Positions 47,408 to 55,669 of a stretch of DNA of 64,000 nt are shown here, in pieces. Both the position numbers and the translations under genes were made by a program. The notes beneath the pieces are model-generated. The model saw only the letters and a list, made by a program, of their open reading frames with translations, was not told the origin of the DNA and did not search any database. Every line of letters begins with the position of its first letter. Positions within the stretch are counted from its first letter, which is position 1. The stretch is from Actinomadura livida (GTDB lineage Bacteria; Actinomycetota; Actinomycetes; Streptosporangiales; Streptosporangiaceae): contig NZ_BMRO01000012.1 of assembly GCF_014648675.1 (NCBI RefSeq), forward strand, positions 1 through 64,000. Direction: 5' to 3'.

Positions 47408-48883
47408 TCAGGTCACCGGTTCGAGAGCCGCTCCGGCCTCCTCCGGCTCGCCGGCGGGCTCGTCCATGGCGGGCAGGCGCTTCGGCAGCACGAAGGCGAG
47501 CGCGACCGTCGCCACGGACAGCGCGGCGCTGACGAAGAACGCCAGCCGCATCCCGTCGAGCTGCGCGACGGCCTCGGTGGCGCCGGCGGCGAGCCGGGTG
47601 TCGGTCCGGGCCGCCATCACGGTGACCACGAGCGCGGTGCCGAAGGCCGCGGCGACCTGCTGGAGGGTGCCGAGCATCGAGCTGCCGTGCGAGTACAGCG
47701 ACGCCGGAAGGGCCCCGAGGCCGAGCGTGAAGACCGGCGTGAACGTCGCGGCCAGCGCGATCATGAGGAGCGCGTGCAGGCCGAGCAGCTGCCAGTACGG
47801 CATCGTCATCGAGACCTGGGTGAAGCCGGCCAGGGCGAGGACGATGCCCGCCGACCCGGGCACGATCAGCACCCGGCCGCCGAAGCGGTCGAACAGCCGG
47901 CCCACGGCCGGGCCGAGCAGCCCCATCGCGAGGCCGCCGGGCATCACCAGCAGCCCGGTCTCCAGCGGCGACAGGCCGCGCAGGTTCTGCAGGTAGAGCG
48001 GCAGCAGGATCATCGCGCCGAGCATCGTCATGAACCCGAGCGACATCAGCAGCAGCGCCAGGGTGTAGGTGGGGTGGCGGAGGACGCGCAGGTCCAGCAG
48101 CGGGGCGTCGCGGCGCTGCAGCCGGAGCTGGCGGAGCACGAACACCGCGATCAGGACCGCACCGACCGCGACGATCACCGGTCCGCCGGACTCGCCGAAC
48201 CGGCTCAGCCCGTAGACCAGCGAGCCGAACCCGGCCGCCGCGGCGACGACGCTGAACCAGTCGATGGTGCCCGTACCGGGCTCCCCGACGTTCTCCAGCC
48301 GGGCCAGGCCGCGCCAGGTGACCACGCCCGCGATGGGCAGCACGGCCGCGAACAGCAACCGCCACGAGCCGAGCTGCAGGAGCACGCCCGACACCGCCGG
48401 GCCCATCGCCGGGGCGACCGACATCGCCAGCGTCACGTTGCCCATCACGCGCCCGCGCTCCCGCGGGGGCACGACCGTCATCAGGGTCGTCATCAGCAGC
48501 GGCATCATCACCGCCGTGCCGGTCGCCTGGACGATCCGCGCGACCAGCAGCACCTCGAAGACGGGCGCGACGATGGCCAGCGCGGTGCCGCCGAGGAAGA
48601 CGCCCATGGCGAGCGCGTAGGCGCGGCGGGTGGTGACGCGCTGCAGGAACCAGCCGGTCACCGGGATCACCGCGGCCATCGTCAGCATGAAGGCGGTGGA
48701 GAGCCACTGCGCGGCCTGCTCGGTGATCTGCAGGTCCGTCATCAGCCGCGGGATCGCGTTGATCATGATCGTCTCGTTGAGGATGACCACGAAGGTGGCG
48801 ATCACCAGGAGGCGGATCACGGGGGGCGTCCGCCGGGCCTCGGGGGCCTGCTTCATTTCGGTGGCTGTCGGTTCAAGGGGCAT
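47408..48883 (-). CDS. MFS transporter, DHA2 drug efflux type
   Basis: 491 residues and about 14 membrane segments. 'VVILNETIMINAIPRLMTDL' is the first helix with its motif D1 equivalent, 'GWFLQRVTTRRAYALAMGVF' motif A, and 'APAMGPAVSGVLLQLGSWRL' motif C, as in drug:proton antiporters of the EmrB/LfrA/MdtD group. Acidic C-terminal tail. No local regulator is adjacent. Substrate unknown. Confidence 0.85.
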   Translation of the reverse strand: MPLEPTATEMKQAPEARRTPPVIRLLVIATFVVILNETIMINAIPRLMTDLQITEQAAQWLSTAFMLTMAAVIPVTGWFLQRVTTRRAYALAMGVFLGGTALAIVAPVFEVLLVARIVQATGTAVMMPLLMTTLMTVVPPRERGRVMGNVTLAMSVAPAMGPAVSGVLLQLGSWRLLFAAVLPIAGVVTWRGLARLENVGEPGTGTIDWFSVVAAAAGFGSLVYGLSRFGESGGPVIVAVGAVLIAVFVLRQLRLQRRDAPLLDLRVLRHPTYTLALLLMSLGFMTMLGAMILLPLYLQNLRGLSPLETGLLVMPGGLAMGLLGPAVGRLFDRFGGRVLIVPGSAGIVLALAGFTQVSMTMPYWQLLGLHALLMIALAATFTPVFTLGLGALPASLYSHGSSMLGTLQQVAAAFGTALVVTVMAARTDTRLAAGATEAVAQLDGMRLAFFVSAALSVATVALAFVLPKRLPAMDEPAGEPEEAGAALEPVT

Positions 48884-48907
48884 GCCGTATTAGACCCCGG
48901 CCACCCC

Positions 48908-48942
48908 GGGAACTCATCGCCCGCCCCCGGGGATGAGTCCCC
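48908..48942 (-). terminator. Hairpin terminator after the FNT channel gene
   Basis: GGGAACTCATC (48908) pairs with GATGAGTCCCC (48932), 11 bp with one mismatch, 13-nt loop. It lies downstream of the FNT stop on the minus strand and ahead of the MFS start. Confidence 0.65.
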
Positions 48943-48962
48943 GGGGGGCGGTGCCCCGGGTG

Positions 48963-49841
48963 TCACCTGACGAGGTCGGCCACCGGGTCGGCCTCCTGCT
49001 CCCCCTGCTCCCCCTGCTCCAGCGGCTCCTCGGGGCGGCGCCGGACCGCACCGGTGCGGGCGTGGGTCGCGTAGAGCGTGAGGCCCACGAACGTCAGGCC
49101 CCCGACGAGGTTGCCGACCACGGTGGGGATCTCGTTCCACAGGAGGTAGTCCGCGACGGAGAAGTCCCCGCCGAGCATCAGGCCGGACGGGAACAGGAAC
49201 ATGTTCACGATCGAGTGCTCGAACCCCATGTAGAAGAAGACCAGGATCGGCATCCACATGGCGATCACCTTGCCCGAGACCGACGTCGACATCATCGCGG
49301 CGACGACACCGGTGGAGACCATCCAGTTGCACAGCACGCCGCGGATGAAGAGGGTCAGCATCCCGGCGGCGCCGTGCTCGGCGTAGCCGACCGTCCGCCC
49401 CTCGCCGATCGTGCCGATGGTCCGGCCGACCTCGTCCGGGTCCGTGGAGAACCCGAAGGTGAAGATCACCGCCATCAGCAGCGCGACGGTGAGGGCGCCG
49501 GCGAAGTTGCCGACGAAGACCAGCCCCCAGTTGCGCAGGACCGAACGCACCGTGACCCCCGGGCGCCTGTCGATCAGCGCGAGGGGCACCAGCGTGAACA
49601 CACCGGTCAGCAGGTCGAACCCCAGCAGGTACAGCATGCAGAAGCCCACCGGGAAGAGCAGGGCCCCGACGAGCGGCTCCCCGGTCTGCACGCTGACGGT
49701 GATCGCGAACGCGGCGGCCAGCGCGAGAATGGCACCGGCCATGAATGCCCGGATCACGGTATCCCGGGTGGACATGAAGACTTTGGCCTCACCGGCGTCC
49801 ACCATCTTCTTGGAGAATTCGGCTGGACTCAGGTAGGACAT
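48963..49841 (-). CDS. Formate/nitrite-transporter (FNT) family channel
   Basis: 292 residues from ATG 49841, with GAAGGAGATG upstream. Six membrane helices with FNT signatures: 'DTVIRAFMAGAILALAAAFA', 'LVFVGNFAGALTVALLMAVI', 'FIRGVLCNWMVSTGVVAAMM' and 'MGFEHSIVNMFLFPSGLML', including the conserved central histidine (FEHSIVN). FNT proteins form pentameric channels for formate, nitrite, hydrosulfide or related small anions. The gene is divergent from cyanase, so cyanate or bicarbonate is a reasonable substrate guess. Acidic C-terminal tail with EQGEQGEQE. Confidence 0.9.
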   Translation of the reverse strand: MSYLSPAEFSKKMVDAGEAKVFMSTRDTVIRAFMAGAILALAAAFAITVSVQTGEPLVGALLFPVGFCMLYLLGFDLLTGVFTLVPLALIDRRPGVTVRSVLRNWGLVFVGNFAGALTVALLMAVIFTFGFSTDPDEVGRTIGTIGEGRTVGYAEHGAAGMLTLFIRGVLCNWMVSTGVVAAMMSTSVSGKVIAMWMPILVFFYMGFEHSIVNMFLFPSGLMLGGDFSVADYLLWNEIPTVVGNLVGGLTFVGLTLYATHARTGAVRRRPEEPLEQGEQGEQEADPVADLVR

Positions 49842-50006
49842 GACATCTCCTTCGTTCAGGCGGCTGAGGGCCGCGGGAGGGCGGCCCCGCATCGCCAGCC
49901 GAGTCTGGTCAGCGCGGATTTCCCGTCTGTGACGAAGGAGGGTGTGTTTTGTGACCTGGTACTCACTCGGCGGCGGACTGTCCGGTATTCCGTCGCCATG
50001 CGGATG

Positions 50007-50051
50007 TAACGTACCGGCATCGCACCCGAAATCAGGCGGCGTCGTACGTTA
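50007..50051. promoter_or_regulatory. Spaced inverted repeat between FNT and cynS genes
   Basis: TAACGTAC (50007) and GTACGTTA (50044) are perfect inverse copies 29 bp apart in the divergent promoter region. They could be paired half-sites of a regulator. Weak evidence. Confidence 0.3.
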
Positions 50052-50138
50052 AAAGTTCGTGTCGGCGATCTGCTGCGGATGGCTTCCTGTTTCACCGGGC
50101 GGGAGCCTGGTCGTCCCACCGATCGCAGGGAGCCCGAC

Positions 50139-50588
50139 ATGAACCCGATCATGAGCAGGTCCGAGGCCGCCGACCTGGTGGTCGCCGCCCGGACGCGGCT
50201 CGGCCTGTCCTGGTCCGAGATCGCCGAGGAGGTCGGCGCCCCGCTCGTGTGGACGACCGCAGCGCTACTCGGCCAGCACCCGATGACGGCGGAGCAGGCC
50301 GAGCGGGCCTGCCGCCTCCTCACGCTCGACGAATCGGTCGCCGAGAGTCTGCAGCGGCAGCCCGCTCGCGGCCCCGACCCGGCGCTGGCGGCCGACCCCA
50401 CGATCTACCGTTTCACCGAGGCGCTGGCCGTCTACGGGCCCGCGCTCAAGGAACTCATCCACGAGGAGTTCGGTGACGGGATCATGAGCGCCATCAACTT
50501 CCGCGTCGGCTTCTCCCGCGTCCCCGACCCCGAGGGGGACCGCGTCGTCGTCACCTTCGACGGCAAGTTCCTCGACTACAGGTGGTGA
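50139..50588 (+). CDS. cynS: Cyanate hydratase (cyanase)
   Basis: 149 residues from ATG 50139. An N-terminal XRE-like helical domain (LGLSWSEIAEEVGAPLVWTT) is followed by the catalytic domain. Active-site residues Arg91, Glu94 and Ser117 (IYRFTEALAVYG, IMSAINF) keep the spacing of E. coli R96, E99 and S122. The C-terminus 'GDRVVVTFDGKFLDYRW' is conserved. The enzyme, a decamer in characterised members, converts cyanate and bicarbonate to ammonia and carbon dioxide, giving detoxification and nitrogen supply. It is divergent from an FNT channel. No carbonic anhydrase or CynR gene is nearby. Confidence 0.95.
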   Translation: MNPIMSRSEAADLVVAARTRLGLSWSEIAEEVGAPLVWTTAALLGQHPMTAEQAERACRLLTLDESVAESLQRQPARGPDPALAADPTIYRFTEALAVYGPALKELIHEEFGDGIMSAINFRVGFSRVPDPEGDRVVVTFDGKFLDYRW

Positions 50589-50647
50589 GCCCGGCCGGAA
50601 CCCCGTCCCGGCCGGGTGACCTGCGCGGCACGGGCGGCGGCTCTCCA

Positions 50648-50692
50648 CCCTGACAGGCGCCGCCCTGACACGCGGCGCCCTGACACGCGGCG
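50648..50692. repeat. Three tandem 15-bp repeats
   Basis: CCCTGACACGCGGCG occurs exactly at 50663 and 50678, preceded by a degenerate copy CCCTGACAGGCGCCG at 50648. They lie between the cynS stop and the terminator hairpin. Confidence 0.85.
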
Positions 50693-50723
50693 TGGCGCGG
50701 CGGCACGTGTGCCGCCGCGCCAC
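50692..50723. terminator. Strong bidirectional terminator between cynS and xylanase
   Basis: Perfect 15-bp arms GTGGCGCGGCGGCAC and GTGCCGCCGCGCCAC with a 2-nt centre, between convergent genes. Confidence 0.8.
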
Positions 50724-50749
50724 AGGGGGCGGGTCCGGGTGGGCCGGGG

Positions 50750-51760
50750 TCAGTTCGCGCTACAGGAGACCGTCGGCCAGTTGTAGTTGCCGTTGTGCTG
50801 GATGGTGACGCCCCAGTTGTTGCCGTTGCCGTTGGGCCGGGCGGTCAGCACCTGGGAGCTGGGCCAGTTGGCGCTGATGTTCCAGGTCGCGAGGATGCTG
50901 GCCGGGGACGGCACGTTCATCGTCACGGTCCAGTTGCTGGAGCCGGACACCGAGACGTTGAGGTTGTACCGGTCGCTCCACTGCTGCCCGGCGGACAGGG
51001 TCGCGGTGCAGCCGCCGGGGTTGCCCGGGTCCCCTGGGTCGCCGGGGTCGCCGGGATCGCCGCCGGAGCCGCCGATCGTGATGTTGGAGCTGCCGCTGCT
51101 CTGGTAGCCCTCGGTCGCCATGATCTGGTAGTCGTGGTTGCCGAGGTTCATCCCGGCCCGGGACCAGGCGTCGAAGTGGTTGCCGGCGGTGATGGTGCCG
51201 CCCGTCCGCCGCGACTGCCGGACGCTCCAGAACTGCGGGAACGTCGCGGTGCCCTCGATGGACGGCTGGTTGTAGCGCATCGTCCGGTAGATGTCGTACG
51301 TCCCGCCGTCGCTGGTGACGGTGCCCATGTAGTCGCCGGTCGGCCGGTAGGTGCCCCAGTTCTCGACGACGTAGTACTCGACGAGCGGGTTGCGCGTCCA
51401 TCCGTAGAGGGTCAGGTACGAGTTGCCGGACGGGTTGAAGCTGCCCGAGTAGCTCACGGACCTGCGCCCGCCGGTGGCCCAGCCCTTCCCGGCGACGAAG
51501 TTCCCGGTGTTGCGCCAGGAGGTGCTGTAGTTCCCGCCGGACCCCAGCTCCATGGAGACCGTGCCCTGGCTGTCGGTCCAGAACGAGTAGAAGTAGCCGC
51601 CGTGGTTGCCGGTCTGGTTGGTGGTCACGGCCGCGCTCGCGACGCCGGGCAGCGCCGCGACCAGCACGGCGGCGGACGCGACGGCGAAGAGGGACCGGAG
51701 GCGGCCGCGGCCGCGCCGGCGTCTCGTGCGGCGAATGGGGGCTTTCGCCAGTGTGTTCAT
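50750..51760 (-). CDS. Secreted GH11 endo-1,4-beta-xylanase with CBM2
   Basis: 336 residues from ATG 51760. A long arginine-rich signal (RRTRRRRGRGR, hydrophobic core, cleavage near ASA-AV) suggests export through Tat or Sec. The GH11 domain covers about 44-230, with nucleophile Glu128 (NPLVEYYVVENWG) and acid/base Glu217 (QIMATEGYQSSG). A glycine/Asp-Pro linker (GDPGDPGDPGNPGG) leads to a C-terminal family 2 carbohydrate-binding module (CTATLSAGQQWSDRYNLNVS to the final CSAN) with the usual cysteine pair and surface tryptophans. It hydrolyses xylan outside the cell and binds cellulose or xylan. The upstream region contains two conserved actinomycete xylanase elements. Confidence 0.95.
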   Translation of the reverse strand: MNTLAKAPIRRTRRRRGRGRLRSLFAVASAAVLVAALPGVASAAVTTNQTGNHGGYFYSFWTDSQGTVSMELGSGGNYSTSWRNTGNFVAGKGWATGGRRSVSYSGSFNPSGNSYLTLYGWTRNPLVEYYVVENWGTYRPTGDYMGTVTSDGGTYDIYRTMRYNQPSIEGTATFPQFWSVRQSRRTGGTITAGNHFDAWSRAGMNLGNHDYQIMATEGYQSSGSSNITIGGSGGDPGDPGDPGDPGNPGGCTATLSAGQQWSDRYNLNVSVSGSSNWTVTMNVPSPASILATWNISANWPSSQVLTARPNGNGNNWGVTIQHNGNYNWPTVSCSAN

Positions 51761-52000
51761 GCGTTCTTCCTCCTCGGGAACGCGGGCGGGGGTTCGCCGG
51801 GCAGGACGGCACGACCGGCGGGACGCCGGTGGTCCGGGAGAGGCGCACCGCGGCGTCGGCACGGTCGGCGCGGTCCTGCGCGGCGGGGGGGGGTGGGGTG
51901 GTGGAGGGGCGGGGGCGGTCTCCGGGAGGTGACCCGGATCGACAGCGGGTCTGTCGATGCCAGCAGTGTTGGCCGCACGCGATGGCGTGTCAACGGTTTT

Positions 52001-52012
52001 CGAAAAATTTCG
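52001..52012. promoter_or_regulatory. Xylanase-type element, variant copy
   Basis: CGAAAAATTTCG has the same CGAAA/TTTCG arms as the element at 52130, with a 2-bp centre. Confidence 0.5.
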
Positions 52013-52129
52013 AGAAGATTCTCCCGATTGCGAGGACATTCGAGCTGGTCAAGAGCAATGTCCAGAGAGTCCAGTTCAATGGTGTCCACAGCGGGCGGCA
52101 GAGTACGATCAAGTCGCGAGTGAAGATTC

Positions 52130-52140
52130 CGAAACTTTCG
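52130..52140. promoter_or_regulatory. Actinomycete xylanase element CGAAACTTTCG
   Basis: This exact 11-mer was described upstream of xylanase genes of several actinomycetes, including an Actinomadura, and BxlR/XlnR-type repressors bind related sites. It lies about 370 bp upstream of the GH11 gene start and about 110 bp from the Fur-family gene. Confidence 0.6.
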
Positions 52141-52249
52141 AAACGACTCCGGTATGTCTCACCGGTGCCCAAGGCCGGACTCATACCACATCCGACTAGA
52201 CTTGGGTTGCTCGTTGTCTTAAATCCTTCACGAAGGCAGGTCCGGCGAA

Positions 52250-52675
52250 ATGACCGCATCCCAGACCACGACGACGGCCGGGGAGCTCCGCGGGGCCGGC
52301 CTCCGGGTGACGGCCGCCCGCGTCGCGCTGCTCGAGACGGTCCGGGACGGCGACCACCTCGGCGTGGAGGCGATCGCCTCCGGGGTGCGCGATCGCGTGG
52401 GCCACATCTCGCTCCAGGCCGTCTACGAGGCGCTCCACGCGCTCACCGCCGCGGGGCTCGTGCGCCGCATCCAGCCCGGCGACAGCGCCGCCCGGTTCGA
52501 GGGACGCGTGGGCGACAACCACCACCACCTGGTGTGCCGCAACTGCGGGGCGGTCAAGGACGTCGACTGCGTCGTGGGCCACCCGCCCTGCCTGGACCCC
52601 GTCGACGAGGCCGGCTACCTGGTCGACGAGGCCGACGTCACCTTCTGGGGCCTGTGCCCCGAGTGCCGCCCCTGA
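52250..52675 (+). CDS. Fur-family regulator (FurA/CatR-like), paralogue 1
   Basis: 141 residues from ATG 52250. The winged helix reads 'LRGAGLRVTAARVALLETVR' and 'VGHISLQAVYEALHALTAAG', with the metal-site segment 'VGDNHHHLVCRNCGAVKDVD' and a second cysteine pair at the end (GLCPECRP). FurA/CatR-type members repress catalase-peroxidase and respond to peroxide and iron. It is convergent with katG and closely similar to the second FurA at 55035, which lies on the other side of katG. It could cross-regulate katG. Confidence 0.85.
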   Translation: MTASQTTTTAGELRGAGLRVTAARVALLETVRDGDHLGVEAIASGVRDRVGHISLQAVYEALHALTAAGLVRRIQPGDSAARFEGRVGDNHHHLVCRNCGAVKDVDCVVGHPPCLDPVDEAGYLVDEADVTFWGLCPECRP

Positions 52676-52703
52676 GCCGCCCCTGAGCGGCCGCCGAAAC
52701 GGA

Positions 52704-52730
52704 CCAGGCCGGCCCGATGGGCCGGCCTGG
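52704..52730. terminator. Bidirectional terminator between Fur paralogue and katG
   Basis: Perfect 12-bp arms CCAGGCCGGCCC/GGGCCGGCCTGG with a 3-nt loop, between convergent genes. Confidence 0.85.
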
Positions 52731-52770
52731 ACTCTCACTCACGGTTGACGGACCCGTTCAGGCGCCGTCC

Positions 52771-55002
52771 TCAGGCGATGTCGAACCGGTCGAGGTTCAT
52801 CACCTTGTCCCACGCGGCGACGAAGTCGCGCGCGAACTTCTCCCGCGCGTCGTCGGCCGCGTAGACCTCCGCGATGGCGCGCAGCTCGGAGTTCGAGCCG
52901 AACACGAGGTCGACGCGGCTGCCGGTCCAGCGGACCGCGCCGGAGTCGTCGCGGCCCTCGAAGACCTCCGCCTCCTCCGTGGTCGGCTTCCACGTCGTGC
53001 CCATGTCGAGCAGGTTGACGAAGAAGTCGTTGGTCAGCGTCCCGGGCCGGTCGGTGAGGACGCCGAGCCCCTCCGCCCGGCCGTGGTTCGCGCCGAGGGC
53101 GCGCAGCCCGCCGACGAGGACCGTCATCTCCGGCGCGCTGAGCGTGAGCAGGTTCGCCCGGTCGATCAGCGAGTACTCGGCCGGCAGCGGGTTGGCCTTC
53201 CCGAGGTAGTTGCGGAACCCGTCCGAGGTCGGCTCCATCTCGGCGAAGGACTCCACGTCGGTCTGCTCCTGCGACGCGTCCGTCCGGCCCGGGGTGAAGG
53301 GGACCTCGATGTCGAGGCCCGCGTCCTGGGCGGCCTTCTCCACGGCGGCGCACCCGCCGAGGACGATCACGTCGGCGAGCGAGACCTGCTTGCCGCCGGT
53401 CTGCGCCGCGTTGAAGGACTCCTGGACGCCCTCCAGCACGCGCAGCACCCGCGCCAGCTCGTCGGGCTGGTTGACCTCCCAGCCGTTCTGCGGCTCGAGC
53501 CGGATGCGGGCGCCGTTGGCGCCGCCGCGCATGTCGGACCCGCGGTAGGACGCGGCCGACGCCCACGCGGTGGACACGAGCTGGGAGACCGACAGCCCCG
53601 AGTCGAGGAGCTTCGCCTTCAGCGCGGCGATGTCGCCGGCGTCGATGAGCTCGTAGGTCCGCTCGGGGATCGGGTCCTGCCAGACCAGCGTCTCGCTCGG
53701 GACCTCGGGTCCGAGGTAGCGGGCGATCGGCCCCATGTCGCGGTGGGTCAGCTTGAACCACGCGCGGGCGAAGGCGTCCGCGAACTCGGCGGGGTTGTCC
53801 TTGAAGCGCCGCGAGATCGGCTCGTAGACCGGGTCGAAGCGGAGCGACAGGTCGGTCGTGAGCATCGTCGGGTGGGTGCGCTTGGACGGGTCGTGGGCGT
53901 CGGGGACGGTGTCGGTCCCGGCGCCGTCCTTCGGCCGCCACTGCCACGCGCCCGCAGGGCTCTTGAACAGCTCCCACTCGTAGCCGAAGAGGATCTCGAA
54001 GAAGCTGTTGTCCCACTGGGTGGGGGTGTCGGTCCAGATGCCCTCGAGGCCGCTGACGATCGCGTCGCCGCCCTTGCCGGTGCCGAAGGTGCTCTTCCAG
54101 CCGAGGCCCATCTGCTCCAGCGGGGCGGCCTCGGGCTCGGGGCCGACGTGGTCGGCCGGGCCCGCGCCGTGCGTCTTGCCGAACGTGTGGCCGCCGGCGA
54201 TGAGGGCGACGGTCTCCTCGTCGTTCATCGCCATGCGGCGGAACGTCTCGCGGATGTCGCGGGCCGCGGCGACCGGGTCCGGGTTGCCGTTCGGGCCCTC
54301 CGGGTTGACGTAGATGAGCCCCATCTGCACGGCGCCCAGCGGGTTCTCGAGGTCCCGGTCGCCGCTGTAGCGCTGGTCGTCGAGCCAGGCGCTCTCGGGG
54401 CCCCAGTAGACGTCCTCCTCCGGCTCGAAGACGTCCTCGCGCCCGCCGGCGAAGCCGAACGTCTTGAAGCCCATCGACTCCAGGGCGACGTTGCCGGCCA
54501 GGATGAACAGGTCGGCCCAGGAGATCGCCTGGCCGTACTTCTTCTTGACCGGCCACAGCAGGCGGCGGGCCTTGTCGAGGCCGCCGTTGTCGGGCCAGCT
54601 GTTGAGCGGCGCGAAGCGCTGCTGGCCGGACCCGGCGCCGCCGCGCCCGTCGCTGACGCGGTAGGTGCCCGCGCTGTGCCACGCCATCCGGACCATGAAC
54701 GGGCCGTAGTGGCCGAAGTCGGCGGGCCACCAGTCCTTCGAGTCCGTGAGGATCCCGGCGATGTCCCGCTTCACGGCGGCGAGGTCCAGGCCCTGGAACG
54801 CCGCGGCGTAGTCGAAGTCCCCGCCGAGGGGGTTCGCGACGTCGGGGTTCTTCGCGAGCAGCTTCAGGTTGAGCCGGTTCGGCCACCAGCCGTGGTTGCC
54901 GCCGCTCTGGGTCGGGTGGGGAGCGCGCTGGTGGACGACCGGACAGCCGCCTTCACCCTGTGCGTTCGCGTCGTTGACGATCGACTCTTGCTTCTCCGAC
55001 AT
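52771..55002 (-). CDS. katG: Catalase-peroxidase KatG
   Basis: 743 residues from ATG 55002. The distal haem site is Arg105, Trp108 and His109 (VRMAWHSAGTYR), the proximal ligand His272 (IAGGHTFGKTHG). Trp108, Tyr231 (LIYVNPEG) and Met257 would form the crosslinked adduct needed for catalase activity. Both the active N-terminal and the degenerate C-terminal peroxidase domains are complete. The enzyme removes hydrogen peroxide and oxidises donors. It follows furA by 32 bp on the same strand, a conserved actinobacterial operon in which FurA represses both genes. The upstream extension of the frame overlaps furA and is not used. Confidence 0.97.
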   Translation of the reverse strand: MSEKQESIVNDANAQGEGGCPVVHQRAPHPTQSGGNHGWWPNRLNLKLLAKNPDVANPLGGDFDYAAAFQGLDLAAVKRDIAGILTDSKDWWPADFGHYGPFMVRMAWHSAGTYRVSDGRGGAGSGQQRFAPLNSWPDNGGLDKARRLLWPVKKKYGQAISWADLFILAGNVALESMGFKTFGFAGGREDVFEPEEDVYWGPESAWLDDQRYSGDRDLENPLGAVQMGLIYVNPEGPNGNPDPVAAARDIRETFRRMAMNDEETVALIAGGHTFGKTHGAGPADHVGPEPEAAPLEQMGLGWKSTFGTGKGGDAIVSGLEGIWTDTPTQWDNSFFEILFGYEWELFKSPAGAWQWRPKDGAGTDTVPDAHDPSKRTHPTMLTTDLSLRFDPVYEPISRRFKDNPAEFADAFARAWFKLTHRDMGPIARYLGPEVPSETLVWQDPIPERTYELIDAGDIAALKAKLLDSGLSVSQLVSTAWASAASYRGSDMRGGANGARIRLEPQNGWEVNQPDELARVLRVLEGVQESFNAAQTGGKQVSLADVIVLGGCAAVEKAAQDAGLDIEVPFTPGRTDASQEQTDVESFAEMEPTSDGFRNYLGKANPLPAEYSLIDRANLLTLSAPEMTVLVGGLRALGANHGRAEGLGVLTDRPGTLTNDFFVNLLDMGTTWKPTTEEAEVFEGRDDSGAVRWTGSRVDLVFGSNSELRAIAEVYAADDAREKFARDFVAAWDKVMNLDRFDIA

Positions 55003-55034
55003 GGGATCCTTCCAAGGGCTGTGCGAGAGATGGT

Positions 55035-55466
55035 TCAGAAGTTCTGGCCGGTGGAACAGTCGGGGCACAGGCCCCAGTAGATGACCTCGGCTTCGTCGAT
55101 CGAGAAGCCTCGGCCGTCCGAGGCGGTCAGGCAGGGCGTCTCGCCGACGGCGCAGTCGACGTCGGCGATGGCGCCGCACGACCGGCACACGACGTGGTGG
55201 TGGTTGTCGCCGACCCGCGCCTCGTAGCGCGCCACGGAGCCGGACGGCTGGATGCGCCGCACCAGACCCGCCGCGGTCAGCGTCCGCAGCGAGTCGTAGA
55301 CGGCCTGGTGGGACACCTTGGGCAGGTCCCGGCGCACGGCACCGATGATCCCGTCGGTGTCGGCGTGCGGATGCGCGTGGACCGCGCTCAGCACCGCGAC
55401 GCGGGGCCCGGTCACGCGCAGCGCGGCCCCGCGGAGCAGTCGCTGGTAGTCCGACGGTGTCGCCAC
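55035..55466 (-). CDS. furA: FurA, peroxide/iron-responsive repressor of katG
   Basis: 143 residues from GTG 55466. 'LRVTGPRVAVLSAVHAHPHA' and 'KVSHQAVYDSLRTLTAAGLV' form the winged helix; 'VGDNHHHVVCRSCGAIADVD' and the terminal 'GLCPDCSTGQNF' carry the metal-binding histidines and cysteines. It heads the furA-katG operon. An inverted repeat overlaps its promoter region and is the probable operator. A close paralogue is encoded at 52250, on the far side of katG. Confidence 0.9.
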   Translation of the reverse strand: MATPSDYQRLLRGAALRVTGPRVAVLSAVHAHPHADTDGIIGAVRRDLPKVSHQAVYDSLRTLTAAGLVRRIQPSGSVARYEARVGDNHHHVVCRSCGAIADVDCAVGETPCLTASDGRGFSIDEAEVIYWGLCPDCSTGQNF

Positions 55467-55474
55467 GTCGGACA

Positions 55475-55500
55475 GACTGGCTCAGTATCTGGAGTCAGTC
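55475..55500. promoter_or_regulatory. FurA operator candidate
   Basis: GACTGGCTC and GAGTCAGTC (55475-55483, 55492-55500) form an inverted repeat, 8 of 9 paired, with an 8-bp spacer. It begins 9 bp upstream of the furA start codon; on the minus strand it contains TTGACT, a possible -35. Confidence 0.5.
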
Positions 55501-55614
55501 AAGAATGGGAAGCCATCAAGTTTGTGTCGTTTTGCGAGCGATCGCCATCGGCCGGGATGATCATCGCATCCGCCGCCGTTCCCCGTAAAGGCCCTGGTGC
55601 ACCCGCAAATGGGA

Positions 55615-55650
55615 CGTCCCGCCGGATGCCGTGCGGCATCCGGCGGGACG
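55615..55650 (-). terminator. Terminator after the LPMO gene
   Basis: Perfect 16-bp arms (55615-55630, 55635-55650) with a 4-nt loop, 19 bp downstream of the LPMO stop. Confidence 0.85.
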
Positions 55651-55669
55651 GGATCGGGAGGCGGGGGGA

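Larger units (their letters stand above)
51761..52249. promoter_or_regulatory. Long divergent promoter region, xylanase and Fur-family gene
   Basis: About 490 bp, lower in GC between 51990 and 52210. It holds the xylanase elements at 52001 and 52130 and, at its right end, the promoter of the Fur-family gene. No gene was recognised in it; small frames here have no coding character. Confidence 0.5.
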
